Below the pieces are notes generated by a model that was not told the DNA's origin, ran no database searches, and worked only from the letters and a program-made list of their open reading frames with translations. Positions 7,865-16,504 of a DNA stretch of 64,000 nt are shown here, in pieces (position 1 is the first letter of the stretch; each line of letters opens with the position of its first letter). Source of the DNA: Mycobacterium sp. AZCC_0083 (GTDB taxonomy: Bacteria; Actinomycetota; Actinomycetes; Mycobacteriales; Mycobacteriaceae); contig NZ_JACHGP010000010.1 in the NCBI RefSeq assembly GCF_014202335.1, positions 62,001-126,000 on the forward strand, written 5' to 3'. Position numbers and translations under genes: made by a program.

Positions 7865-9573
7865 CCGACCTTTCGGTCGTGGTCGCCGGGGTAGACGTCG
7901 GCAACCACACCACCGAGATCGTGCTGGCACGGGTCGGCAGGGGAACCGTCGAGCAGATCGCCCACGACCACGTGCCGACGCGAGGGCGCAAGGGCTCGAA
8001 GGAATCGCTGGAGGGCGCGGCGGCGCTGCTGCACAAGATGGAGGTCGAGACCGGCGTCGCGGCCGACGAACTGCTGCTGTCCGCGCTTCGCCCCGTGGAT
8101 ACCGCGACGGCGCCGCTGGCACCACCGTCCTCGCCGAGATCGCCGGTGCGCAGCCTCCGGCGACCCGGTGCCAACACGCCGGCCGGAACGGGTTCTGGCG
8201 TCGGCAGGCACGTACCCCTCGTAAACCTCGCCGGCGACGTGATGACCGGTCCGGCAATAGTTTCCGTCGATGCCGTCACCGACTTCGAGGTCGCCGCACG
8301 GGAGATATCTGCGGCGGTCGACCGCGGCTGGGACGTCGTCGGCGTGATCGCCGCGCAGGACGACGCCGTGCTCATCCGCAACCGGATTCCCATCGACGTT
8401 CCCGTCGTCGACGAGGTCGACCTGGACGGACTCGAACCAGGGGTGCTGGTCGCGGTGGAGGTCGTGCCGGAAGGCCGCGCCTACCGGGCGATGGCAGACC
8501 CGATAGCGCTCTGCTTCGCCCTGGAACTCGGCCACGACCAGATCCAGCATGTCGGCGAATTCACCCGCGAGCTGGCGGATTCCCCCGCGATCGCCGTGAC
8601 CCGCCGGATCGGGCCGCCCGATCCGCCCGCCGTCGACGACGACTACGTCGACTGCACCGCCGACGGCCAGCTGGTGCGGTACACACCCGCACAGGCACAC
8701 AGCGTGCTCCGGCTGGAACCACCGGGCAACGTGGTCTCGGTGCGACTGCGCTCCATTCCCACCGCGGAGGAGGGAATCGCGGTCGACGACGCCTTCTTCA
8801 CCGACCTAGCGTCGATCGACAACGGGGCGTGGCTGCGACGCGGCGTCGCCGACACGCGAGGCACCGTCGTCGCGCTGCTCGCTGCCGATCACGTCGCCGA
8901 CGCGGCGGACACCCTGCAGGCCCTGACCGGACGTCCGACCCGCACCATCGCGACCGAGCCCGAGGCGGCGGCGGTCGGTGCGCGCACGACGCCGGGGTTG
9001 CCGCCCGACGCCGTCGTGTGCGATATCGGCGGGGGCACAATCGATCTGGTGGGCGCGGGTTGCACGGTGACGGCGGCGGGTGCGGGGGAGGCGATCACCA
9101 CCGCCGTCGCACGGGTGCTCGGCATCCCCCGCGCCCTTGCCGAGCGGGTGAAGCGAACACCTGCTCTGCGGGTGGAGGGTCCGCACGTCGCACACGAGGA
9201 GGACGGCAGGCGGTTGTTCCTGGACAGCCCCGCCCCGGCCGACGCGATCGGCAGGCTGTGTACGCGGGGAAGTGCCGGCCTGGTGCCGTTCTCCAACAAG
9301 CTGGCCGCCGAGGAGTGGCGCAGCCTGCGTCTGGCGATCAAGCAGGAGACGGTCGCGGCGAACATCGCCCGCGCCATGTTGGCCGTCGACGCACCCCCCA
9401 CCGCACTGGTGCTGGCCGGGGGAGGAGCACTCGACGACGAACTACTCCGAACCGTCGGCGAATCACTGCGCTCGATACCGATCGCCGTGGGACGCGCCAA
9501 CATCGACGGCGTGCACGGTCCGCGGTTCGCCGTCGCCTCGGGGCTGGTGCACCTCTACGCGAGCGAGCGTTAG
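7861..9573 (+). CDS. Diol dehydratase reactivase, large (ATPase) subunit
   Basis: The 570-aa protein begins VVVAGVDVGNHTTEIVLA, the phosphate-1 motif of the Hsp70/actin-like ATPase family, and has a second nucleotide motif AVVCDIGGGTIDLVGAG. Both are typical of DdrA/PduG. It exchanges inactivated cobalamin out of the dehydratase. GTG 7861 overlaps the small-subunit stop by 4 nt; the upstream in-frame ATG would run through that gene. Enteric systems have a second small reactivase subunit (DdrB/PduH); none is visible here, since the next gene is on the opposite strand. The 3' end overlaps the convergent mmpL stop by 4 nt. Confidence 0.9.
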   Translation: MTDLSVVVAGVDVGNHTTEIVLARVGRGTVEQIAHDHVPTRGRKGSKESLEGAAALLHKMEVETGVAADELLLSALRPVDTATAPLAPPSSPRSPVRSLRRPGANTPAGTGSGVGRHVPLVNLAGDVMTGPAIVSVDAVTDFEVAAREISAAVDRGWDVVGVIAAQDDAVLIRNRIPIDVPVVDEVDLDGLEPGVLVAVEVVPEGRAYRAMADPIALCFALELGHDQIQHVGEFTRELADSPAIAVTRRIGPPDPPAVDDDYVDCTADGQLVRYTPAQAHSVLRLEPPGNVVSVRLRSIPTAEEGIAVDDAFFTDLASIDNGAWLRRGVADTRGTVVALLAADHVADAADTLQALTGRPTRTIATEPEAAAVGARTTPGLPPDAVVCDIGGGTIDLVGAGCTVTAAGAGEAITTAVARVLGIPRALAERVKRTPALRVEGPHVAHEEDGRRLFLDSPAPADAIGRLCTRGSAGLVPFSNKLAAEEWRSLRLAIKQETVAANIARAMLAVDAPPTALVLAGGGALDDELLRTVGESLRSIPIAVGRANIDGVHGPRFAVASGLVHLYASER

Positions 9574-12488
9574 TCGGGGCTGACGAACTTGTCGTTCGGT
9601 TCCCGCTCGAGCAGATCGCGCACCGCGCGGCGTGGGCCATAGGGGCGCAGCATCTGGCTGGCCGGGCGGGTACGCACGATCTGCGGCCACCAGAACCAGC
9701 GTCCGAGCAGGGTCGCAATGGCCGGTGTCATGAACGACCGCACGATCAACGTGTCGAACATCAACCCGAGGCCGATCGTGGTGCCGATCTGGCCGAGGAT
9801 TATCAGATCGCTGAACACGAACGAGGACATGGTGGCGGCGAACACCAATCCGGCAGCGGTGACGACACCGCCGGTGCCCGCCATCGCGCGGATGGTGCCG
9901 GTCTTTAGTCCGGCGTGTATCTCTTCCTTGAACCGGGATATCAACAGCAGGTTGTAGTCGGCACCCACCGCAAGCAGCAGGATGACGGCCAGTGCGAGCA
10001 CGATCCAGTACAGCTGGATGCCGAAGATGTACTGCCAAACCAGCACGGACAGCCCGAAGGATGCGCCCAGCGACAGCGCGACGGTGCCGACGATGACGAT
10101 GGCAGCCACCAAGCTGCGCGTGATGAACATCATGATGAGCAGGATGAGGCTGAGCGCGGCCATCGCCGCGATCAACAGGTCGTACTTGGCTCCATCTCGA
10201 ATGTCCTTGTACGTCGCCGCGGTTCCAGCGACATAGATCTTGGCATCCGCCAACGGGGTCGCCTTGATCGCATCGAACGCCGAGTTCTTGAGCGCATCGA
10301 TGTGCGAGATCCCCTCGGGGGTCGCGGGTTTGCCCTCGTGGGTGATGGTCATGCGGGCAGCGTGACCGTCTGCCGAGAGGAACAGCTTCAGGCCGCGTTT
10401 GAATTCGGGATTGTCGAAGGCTTCCGGCGGCAGATAGAAGGAGTCGTCGTTCTTCGCCTGGTCGAAGGCTTGCCCCATCGCGGTGGCGTTTTCGAGCGCC
10501 TCTTGAGACTGCGTGTTGGTGCCGTTCGTGGTGGCGAAGTTGGACAGGATGAGGTCGCGGTTGCGCTGCTGAATCGCCAGCTGTGGAGGCAACAGTGCGA
10601 CGAGTTTCGGCTGGAGGGCATTGAGCTTGTCCAGGCTCGCAGTGATGTTCGTGAACTGATCGCTGAGTTGGCTGATGCCGTCGAGGGCGTCGAACACCGA
10701 CCTCAATGCCGCGCAGGAGGGGATGTCGAAACAGTGCGGCTCCCAGTAGAAGTAGTTGCGCAGGGGCCGGAAGAAGTCGTCGAAGTTGGCGAGCTTGTCA
10801 CGCAGGTCGTTGACGATCGTGACGGTGTCGTGGAACGCCTGGGTCTGCTCGTTGGTGGCGTCGGCGCTGGCCTGCTGCAACGTCAACTGCTGTTTCAGGA
10901 TGTCGATCGTGTTGTTGATGTCGGTGGCCTGCTTCATTAGATCCTGGGCCCGCGCTTGCTGGTACGGCAGGTTCATGATCTGGCTGGCACTGCTCGCGCT
11001 GATCTGAAACGGTATGGAGCTGTGCGTGATCGGCGCGCCGAGTGGCCGCGTGATCGATTGCACCAGCGAGATGCCTGGGGTGTGCAGAACCGCCTTGGCC
11101 ACCCGTTCGAGGATGAGCATGTCCGCAGGGTTTCGCATGTCGTGATCGGTCTCGATCATCAACAGTTCGGGATTCAGCCTCGCCTCGGAGAAGTGGCGTT
11201 CGGCCGCCGCATATCCGACGTTGGCAGGCGCATCCGCAGGCAGATACGGACGGGCGTCGTAACTGGTCTTGTAGCCGGGCAGGGCGAGAAGACCGATCAG
11301 GGCCAGCGCGATCGTCACCATGAGTATGGGGCCGGGCCACCGCACGATGGCCGTGCCGATGCGGCGCCAACCGCGGGTGCGCAGTCTGCGTTTGGGATCC
11401 ATCAGCCCGAAGTGGCTGGCCGCCACCAGCACCGCGGGCCCCAGGGTGAGCGCGGCGGTCAGCGCGACGAGGACTCCGATGGCGGCGGGCACCCCAAGGG
11501 TCTGGAAGTAGGGCAGCCGGGTGAAGTAGAGGCAGAACACGGCCCCCGCAATGGTCAATCCCGAGCCGACGATCACGTGCACGGTTCCCCGGAACATGGT
11601 GTAGAACGCCGCTTCTCGTTCCTCACCGGCCGAACGCGCTTCGTGATAGCGGCCGACGACGAATATCGCGTAGTCGGTGCCCGCGGCTATCGCCAACAGC
11701 GTGAGCAGATTCGTCGAGTAGGTCGAAAGGCCGATGACCCCCTGATTCGCCAGGAAGGCGACAACGCCACGGGCGGCGGACAACTCGACGAGGACCGTAA
11801 CCAGGACGATGAGAGTCGTGACGATCGAGCGATAGACGATCAGCAGCATCACCGCGATCACCACGAAGGTGATGATGGTGACCTTTTCGGTGCCCTTGCT
11901 GCCGACCTCGAAGTTGTCGGTGATCAGCGGTGCGGCGCCGGTGACGTAGGCCTTGACGCCGGGCGGTGGCGTGGAGTGGTTCACGATGTCGCGGAGGGCG
12001 TCGACGGACTCGTTGGACAACGCCTCGCCCTGATTGCCAGCCAGATACACCTGAACCAGAGCGGCTTTGCCGTCCTTGCTCTGTGAGCCACCCGCCGTGA
12101 GTGGATCTCCCCAGAAGTCCTGAATGTGCTGAACGTGCTTGGTGTCCTGGCCGATTCGCTTGACCAGGTCGTCGTAGTAACGGTGGGCATCGGCACCGAG
12201 AGCCTGGTCGCCCTCGAGCACGACCATGGCAGCGCTGTCGGAGTCGTACTCGTTGAAGACCTTGCCGATGTGCCTCATCGCCATGATCGACGGAGAATCG
12301 GGCGCGTTCATCGACACCGAATGTGCCGCTCCGACCACCTCCAACTGCGGGGCGAAGACGTTGGTGAACGCAGCGATTCCGACCCAGATGATCATGATCG
12401 GCACGGCGAACCGACGGATGTTGCGCGCCATGAACGAACCCTGAACCGCCTCAGCCTCGACGGGCTCTTCCACGCGGTGCTCGCTCAT
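9570..12488 (-). CDS. MmpL-family RND lipid/siderophore transporter
   Basis: The 972-aa membrane protein has the MmpL layout: a TM helix near residue 30, a large periplasmic domain, a TM2-6 block (STNLLTLLAIAAGTDYAIFVVGRYHE), a second long periplasmic domain with coiled-coil-like Gln-rich stretches, and a TM8-12 block (AVGADYNLLLISRFKEE). The two GTDY/GADY motifs are the proton-relay Asp-Tyr pairs of MmpL proteins. The ATG at 12488 overlaps the mmpS stop (ATGA), giving a standard mmpS-mmpL unit. Such pairs export cell-envelope lipids or siderophores; the substrate here is unknown. The long C-terminal cytoplasmic tail of MmpL3 is absent. Confidence 0.93.
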   Translation of the reverse strand: MSEHRVEEPVEAEAVQGSFMARNIRRFAVPIMIIWVGIAAFTNVFAPQLEVVGAAHSVSMNAPDSPSIMAMRHIGKVFNEYDSDSAAMVVLEGDQALGADAHRYYDDLVKRIGQDTKHVQHIQDFWGDPLTAGGSQSKDGKAALVQVYLAGNQGEALSNESVDALRDIVNHSTPPPGVKAYVTGAAPLITDNFEVGSKGTEKVTIITFVVIAVMLLIVYRSIVTTLIVLVTVLVELSAARGVVAFLANQGVIGLSTYSTNLLTLLAIAAGTDYAIFVVGRYHEARSAGEEREAAFYTMFRGTVHVIVGSGLTIAGAVFCLYFTRLPYFQTLGVPAAIGVLVALTAALTLGPAVLVAASHFGLMDPKRRLRTRGWRRIGTAIVRWPGPILMVTIALALIGLLALPGYKTSYDARPYLPADAPANVGYAAAERHFSEARLNPELLMIETDHDMRNPADMLILERVAKAVLHTPGISLVQSITRPLGAPITHSSIPFQISASSASQIMNLPYQQARAQDLMKQATDINNTIDILKQQLTLQQASADATNEQTQAFHDTVTIVNDLRDKLANFDDFFRPLRNYFYWEPHCFDIPSCAALRSVFDALDGISQLSDQFTNITASLDKLNALQPKLVALLPPQLAIQQRNRDLILSNFATTNGTNTQSQEALENATAMGQAFDQAKNDDSFYLPPEAFDNPEFKRGLKLFLSADGHAARMTITHEGKPATPEGISHIDALKNSAFDAIKATPLADAKIYVAGTAATYKDIRDGAKYDLLIAAMAALSLILLIMMFITRSLVAAIVIVGTVALSLGASFGLSVLVWQYIFGIQLYWIVLALAVILLLAVGADYNLLLISRFKEEIHAGLKTGTIRAMAGTGGVVTAAGLVFAATMSSFVFSDLIILGQIGTTIGLGLMFDTLIVRSFMTPAIATLLGRWFWWPQIVRTRPASQMLRPYGPRRAVRDLLEREPNDKFVSPD

Positions 12489-12931
12489 GCGGACTTGTCC
12501 AGGCAGGCGATGTAGCCATTCACGTTGTTGGTGGACCTTTCGTCCTTGACGATGCCGTTCACCGTGATGCGGCAACCGATCGTGCTTCCGTCACCTTGAG
12601 CGCGAAGGTCGGCGAAGAGCGTCGGGTCGGTCGTCGTCAGCGGGTGCGCCCAGGGCAGGGGCACGTTGTCGACGCGCTGAGGCTGGGCGTCTTTGTCCAG
12701 GAAGTTGATGGTGGCCGTGGACCCGGGCGACCCGAACACTTCGAACAGGACGCGCTTGGGGTTGTAGTCGGAGTTCTCCAGCGAATCCGCGGCTGGCCGC
12801 GACACGGTGTTGTTGGTGCCGAAGACGCCGTTGAGTCGATACACCGCAAACGACGTGACCGCGACCACCAGCACGGCGACCAGCACCATCCATCGTCGCC
12901 TGACCAGGCTGCCGATCGAGAACCGCTTCAA
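12485..12931 (-). CDS. MmpS-family membrane protein, partner of MmpL
   Basis: About 148 aa from the TTG at 12931, which is preceded by AAAGGTCAGGGG; longer starts up to 12991 are possible. One TM helix (WMVLVAVLVVAVTSFAVYRL) is followed by a periplasmic domain with family landmarks: NPKRVLFEVFGSPGSTATINFLD, RVDNVPLPW and GCRITVNG, and two Cys residues. These match MmpS4/5-type proteins that dock periplasmically with MmpL. It overlaps mmpL by 4 nt and lies 182 bp downstream of a tetR gene on the same strand, the likely local regulator. Confidence 0.88.
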   Translation of the reverse strand: MKRFSIGSLVRRRWMVLVAVLVVAVTSFAVYRLNGVFGTNNTVSRPAADSLENSDYNPKRVLFEVFGSPGSTATINFLDKDAQPQRVDNVPLPWAHPLTTTDPTLFADLRAQGDGSTIGCRITVNGIVKDERSTNNVNGYIACLDKSA

Positions 12932-13113
12932 CCCCTGACCTTTCGACAACCGGCCACCCCGAACGCACCGGCGCTGGCTCGCTCGCGGCACTGCGGAGCG
13001 AGACTAACTATCTAGCGGAACGGTACGGTACGGGACTGGTCACTGCAAGTCTTGACTTCTGGCACTTGAGCTGCGCAAAGCCGCCCGTCGCGGACATCGG
13101 ATCGGGGTGCCGG
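12932..13113. other. Intergenic region upstream of mmpS
   Basis: No gene is seen in these 182 bp. The region holds a small inverted repeat AAGTC-TT-GACTT at 13047-13058, doubled CGTAC direct repeats and an AT-rich TAGATAGTTAG stretch reading toward mmpS. These are plausible promoter/operator parts for the TetR protein encoded just upstream. Assignment is tentative. Confidence 0.3.
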
Positions 13114-13731
13114 TTAGCCGATTCGTCGGGTCAGGGAGGGGATCAGGACCTCGTCGACCAGGGCTCGCACGGTGTCCGTGCTCGGCGGCCGGTTCTGGAT
13201 GATGGACCGGAAGATCAGGTAGCCCGGCAGCACGTCCCACAGCTCGTCGCTGATGGCGGCGCCGTCGATCTCTCCGCGGTTGACGGCCTGCTGCAGGACG
13301 TACCGGAGCAAGGCCCTTCGCTGATCGACGAACTCGTGCTGCATCGCTTCGTTGAGCGCGGGGTTGTTCGAAACCTCCACCAGTACCGCGCGGAGTGTGC
13401 CTGAGTGCCGGTGGGTTTGCTCCAGGATGATGTCCCCGAGGCCTAGCAGGTCTCCCCGCAATGTGCCGGTATCGGGCGGGACGGCCGACTGACGGACGCC
13501 CTCGATGAACGCGGCCAATACCAACTCGGCCTTCGTCGGCCAGCGTCGGTACACCGTTGCCTTGCTGGCCTGGGCCGTCGTCGCGACCGCATCCAACGTC
13601 AACCGGTCGTAGCCGTTTTGCTGCAACAGCTGCAACGTGACCGCGAGGAATTCAGCCTCCCGCGGCGACCACGGCGAGGCGTCTACGGGACGACCGGACA
13701 TTCGAGACACAGACCACACCATAGAACCCAT
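13114..13731 (-). CDS. TetR/AcrR-family regulator, probable regulator of mmpS-mmpL
   Basis: The 205-aa protein has an N-terminal TetR helix-turn-helix: AVTLQLLQQNGYDRLTLDAVA, then ASKATVYRRWPTKAELVLAAF. The C-terminal half (GDIILEQTHRHSGTLRAVLVEV and later helices) is a typical ligand-binding domain. It starts three bases after the stop of the LigC2 gene, so it may be translated from the same transcript; other ATGs occur at 13722 and 13701. It is followed by mmpS-mmpL on the same strand, an arrangement common for local repressors of RND exporters. The ligand is unknown. Confidence 0.85.
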   Translation of the reverse strand: MGSMVWSVSRMSGRPVDASPWSPREAEFLAVTLQLLQQNGYDRLTLDAVATTAQASKATVYRRWPTKAELVLAAFIEGVRQSAVPPDTGTLRGDLLGLGDIILEQTHRHSGTLRAVLVEVSNNPALNEAMQHEFVDQRRALLRYVLQQAVNRGEIDGAAISDELWDVLPGYLIFRSIIQNRPPSTDTVRALVDEVLIPSLTRRIG

Positions 13732-13734
13732 CGC

Positions 13735-14799
13735 TCAGCCCAGACCGGGAACGATGTCTCCGAGGCTGAAGGTGACCGGCTGCTCGAGTTGGGCGTAGCT
13801 GCACGAGCGAGGGTCGCGGTCGGGGCGCCAGCGGTTGAATTGCGCTGTGTGACGGAACCTTTCGCCTTCCATGTGGTCATAACGGACCTCGACGACGCGC
13901 TCCGGTCGCAACGGTGTGAACGACAGATCCTTCCCGGCGTTCCAGCGCGAGCCGTCGTTCTTGCGCGGTGTTCGTTGCGCCGCAACGCGCCCGGCCCAGT
14001 TCCACGGGTGGCCGTCGAACGTCGTGACCAACGGCTGAAGCTCGGCGAACAGGCTTTGCCGGGTGGCCATCGGAAACGCCCCGATGACACCGACCGATGC
14101 GAGCGCGCCGTCGTCGTTGTACAGGCCCAGCAGCAGTGAGCCGATCGCTTCATCGCTGGACTTGTGCACCCGGTAACCCGCGACCACGCAGTCGGCGGTG
14201 CGCACGTGCTTGATCTTGAACATGACGCGCTTGTCCGGCTGATAGGTGACAGTCGGCGGTTTGGCGATCACCCCGTCCAGGCCAGCGCCCTCGAACTCGG
14301 AGAACCATCTCTGGGCCGTGACGAGATCCGTGGTCAGCGGAGTCACGTGGAACGACGGGCCCGACTCGGCCAACGCGTCGACAAGGGCGGCGCGGCGTTC
14401 GCTGAACGGCCGAGCGGTGTAGTCGTCGTCGCCGAGGGCGAGCACGTCGAATGCAATGAACGACGCCGGTGTCTTTTCGGCGAGCATCCGCACGCGGCTG
14501 TCGGCCGGGTGGATGCGCTGTTGCAGCGCCTCGAAGTCCAGACCGTGCGCGGTGGGAACGACGATCTCCCCGTCGATGACGCACCTGTCCGGCAGTTCTG
14601 CGATGGCCGCCGCGACCACCTCGGGAAAGTACCGGGTCAGCGGCCGCTCGTTGCGGCTGCCGAGTTCGACGGCGTCCCCGTCCCTGAAGCAGATCGATCG
14701 GAAGCCGTCCCACTTCGGCTCGTACCAGGCACCGGGCGGGATCGACGGCACCGATTTCGCCAGCATCGGCGAGACGGGTGGCATGACGGGCAGCTCCAT
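13735..14799 (-). CDS. ligC2: ATP-dependent DNA ligase LigC paralogue (LigC2-like)
   Basis: The ~354-aa ligase has nucleotidyltransferase motif I EPKWDGFRS (Lys is the AMP acceptor), motif III-like FIAFDVLALGD, motif IV GLDGVIAK and motif V MFKIKHVRTADC. A C-terminal OB-fold follows (RPERVVEVRYDHMEGERFRHTAQFNRWRPDRDP). It has no polymerase or phosphoesterase domain, so it is LigC rather than LigD. ATG 14799 has AAGGAT at good spacing; ATG 14808 is also possible. Mycobacterial LigC proteins seal nicks in alternative end-joining and excision repair. The second LigC and a primase-polymerase lie about 2 kb away on the opposite strand. Confidence 0.9.
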   Translation of the reverse strand: MELPVMPPVSPMLAKSVPSIPPGAWYEPKWDGFRSICFRDGDAVELGSRNERPLTRYFPEVVAAAIAELPDRCVIDGEIVVPTAHGLDFEALQQRIHPADSRVRMLAEKTPASFIAFDVLALGDDDYTARPFSERRAALVDALAESGPSFHVTPLTTDLVTAQRWFSEFEGAGLDGVIAKPPTVTYQPDKRVMFKIKHVRTADCVVAGYRVHKSSDEAIGSLLLGLYNDDGALASVGVIGAFPMATRQSLFAELQPLVTTFDGHPWNWAGRVAAQRTPRKNDGSRWNAGKDLSFTPLRPERVVEVRYDHMEGERFRHTAQFNRWRPDRDPRSCSYAQLEQPVTFSLGDIVPGLG

Positions 14800-14861
14800 C
14801 GGCCCCATCCTTCATCGGTCCATTCGTTCTGGGGCGCTTTGGGGTTGGTATGGGTGAGTCC

Positions 14862-15752
14862 CTAGACTCGCCCGGCGTCCACGTCGAGCATGAAACGGGC
14901 CACGAGATCCGCGCATTCGCAGTGATGGGTTTCCAAGAGCTGATGTCCGCTCTCGAAGACGTGGATTTCCAGCGCATCGAGGGCGCGGTCGAATGCCATG
15001 ACCTCGTTGAGATCGAAGAAGGGGTCATGCCTGCCCCAAAGCAGAAGGCACGGCGGCTGGTGCTCGGAGTGGTAGGCCTGGATGGTCGGGAAGCGCGCAA
15101 TGTGTGACCCGTAGTCCGAGAAGATCTTGAATTGGATGTCGATGATTCCTGGCCGCGACAATCGCTCCCAGTCGAGATGCCAGCCCTCGGGAGGATAGAG
15201 ATACGCCAGGCGATCCGGCTGCTCTCCGACGTACTGGTATCGGGTGGTATCGAAATTCATCCACTCGGGCAGCTTGGCCCTGTTCGCCTCGGTGGGGTCG
15301 GCAAAGAACGCCTTCGGACCGTCCCAATCGGGCCCCAGCCCCTCGTCATGGGCATTGCCGTTCTGAACGATCAGGCCACGGATCCGGTCGGGCCGGCGCG
15401 TCGCGAGGTAGTAGCCCACTGGCGTGCCGAAATCAGTGACGAACAGGAAGAACCGCTCGACATTCAGCGCGGCGAGGAACGCGTCGATCGTGTCGGCGAT
15501 GTTCTCGAACGTGTAGTCGTAGTCGTCGGCGGAGGGCGCGGAGGAGAATCCGAATCCGGGCAGATCCGGTGCGACGACGTAGGCGGATTCGGCCAACGGT
15601 TCGATGAGGTTGCGATAGGCGGACGACGAGTTCGGATAGCCGTGCAGCAGCAGGATCGCCGGCATCGCCGGGTCTCCAGCATGTCGGTAGAAGATGTCGA
15701 TGCCTTGGACGTCGACCGTCTCGTGGCGGGTCTTGTGACGATGGTTTTGCAT
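14862..15752 (-). CDS. Alpha/beta hydrolase, epoxide hydrolase/haloalkane dehalogenase-like
   Basis: The 296-aa protein has an alpha/beta-hydrolase fold with LLLHGYPNSSSAYRN (oxyanion region), a nucleophile elbow FVTDFGTPVG in which the nucleophile is Asp, WGRHDPFFD and catalytic His in FESGHQLLETH. An Asp nucleophile separates it from serine esterases and places it with epoxide hydrolases and haloalkane dehalogenases. The substrate is not identifiable. It is divergent from a CGNR zinc-finger regulator with a perfect palindrome in the shared 110-bp promoter, so the regulator probably controls it. It separates the two ligC genes and looks like an inserted pair. Confidence 0.85.
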   Translation of the reverse strand: MQNHRHKTRHETVDVQGIDIFYRHAGDPAMPAILLLHGYPNSSSAYRNLIEPLAESAYVVAPDLPGFGFSSAPSADDYDYTFENIADTIDAFLAALNVERFFLFVTDFGTPVGYYLATRRPDRIRGLIVQNGNAHDEGLGPDWDGPKAFFADPTEANRAKLPEWMNFDTTRYQYVGEQPDRLAYLYPPEGWHLDWERLSRPGIIDIQFKIFSDYGSHIARFPTIQAYHSEHQPPCLLLWGRHDPFFDLNEVMAFDRALDALEIHVFESGHQLLETHHCECADLVARFMLDVDAGRV

Positions 15753-15809
15753 CTCGCTTGCCTCCCTCTTCCGCCTGACGGGAGTACCGTCTACCGGATA
15801 CCATAGCTA

Positions 15810-15837
15810 TAGCGGTTACCGGTTGAGGTAACCGCTA
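15810..15837. promoter_or_regulatory. Perfect 11-bp-arm inverted repeat, candidate CGNR operator
   Basis: The arms TAGCGGTTACC (15810-15820) and GGTAACCGCTA (15827-15837) are exact reverse complements separated by 6 bp. The site lies midway between the divergent hydrolase and CGNR regulator genes, and a further GGTTAC half-site occurs about 15 bp downstream. It is a strong candidate for autoregulation and control of the hydrolase. Confidence 0.65.
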
Positions 15838-15862
15838 AACATGCAAAATAAGGTTACGGTCA

Positions 15863-16453
15863 GTGGTGGACGCAGAGACGAAATGGGCGCCGGAGCATTT
15901 CATCGGCGGGCATCCCGCCCTCGACCTCGCGAACGCCGTGTTCAATCGGCGGGTGCCCGAACCCGACAACGAGCTGCTCAAATCCGCCCGCGACATCGGA
16001 AACTGGTTCAAGGCGTCGGGGCTAGCCGGCGCTCGCGAGGCCGCGGCAGTCGCAGGCATAACAGGCGAGTCATTCGTGCAGCGGATCCATGCGGTACGGG
16101 AGGCATCGGCCCAGATCTTCGGGTCGATCGCCGCGAAGGAGGCGCCTCCGACGGAGGCGTTGGGCTTCCTCTACGCGTCCGCCGCGAGTGGACTTGCCAG
16201 CGGCGCAGTCGAACTGGATGGCACGAGACCCGATCTCGCTCTTGCCCGGTGGCGGAACCCCGACGCCGTCACGGCCGTCCTGGCCATGCTCTCGATCGAA
16301 GGTTTCTTCACCCTGCCCCGCGAGAGGCTGCGGTCCTGCCCCCGCTGCGGCTGGTTGTTCCTGGACACGTCGCGCGGCGGGAAGCGCCGCTGGTGCAGCA
16401 TGCAAGTCTGCGGAAACCGCGAGAAGGTTTCGCGCCACAGGCTGCACAGCTAG
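15863..16453 (+). CDS. CGNR zinc-finger transcriptional regulator
   Basis: The 196-aa protein has an N-terminal domain beginning FIGGHPALDLANAVFNRR and a C-terminal treble-clef-like finger: CPRCGWLFLDTSRGGKRRWCSMQVCGN then REKVSRH. This is the signature of the ABATE/CGNR stress-regulator family. It starts at a GTG, divergent from the alpha/beta hydrolase, with the 28-bp inverted repeat between them. The ligand is unknown. It is followed 51 bp later by the LigC1 gene on the same strand. Confidence 0.9.
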   Translation: MVDAETKWAPEHFIGGHPALDLANAVFNRRVPEPDNELLKSARDIGNWFKASGLAGAREAAAVAGITGESFVQRIHAVREASAQIFGSIAAKEAPPTEALGFLYASAASGLASGAVELDGTRPDLALARWRNPDAVTAVLAMLSIEGFFTLPRERLRSCPRCGWLFLDTSRGGKRRWCSMQVCGNREKVSRHRLHS

Positions 16454-16504
16454 ACAAACGGCCGCAAGCGATGACATTGCCCGACCTCGCAGGTCTGAAG
16501 TGGC

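Noticed and set aside
11981..12515. Reading frames opposite mmpL
   Set aside because: Codon composition and lack of ribosome sites mark them as shadows of the transporter gene.
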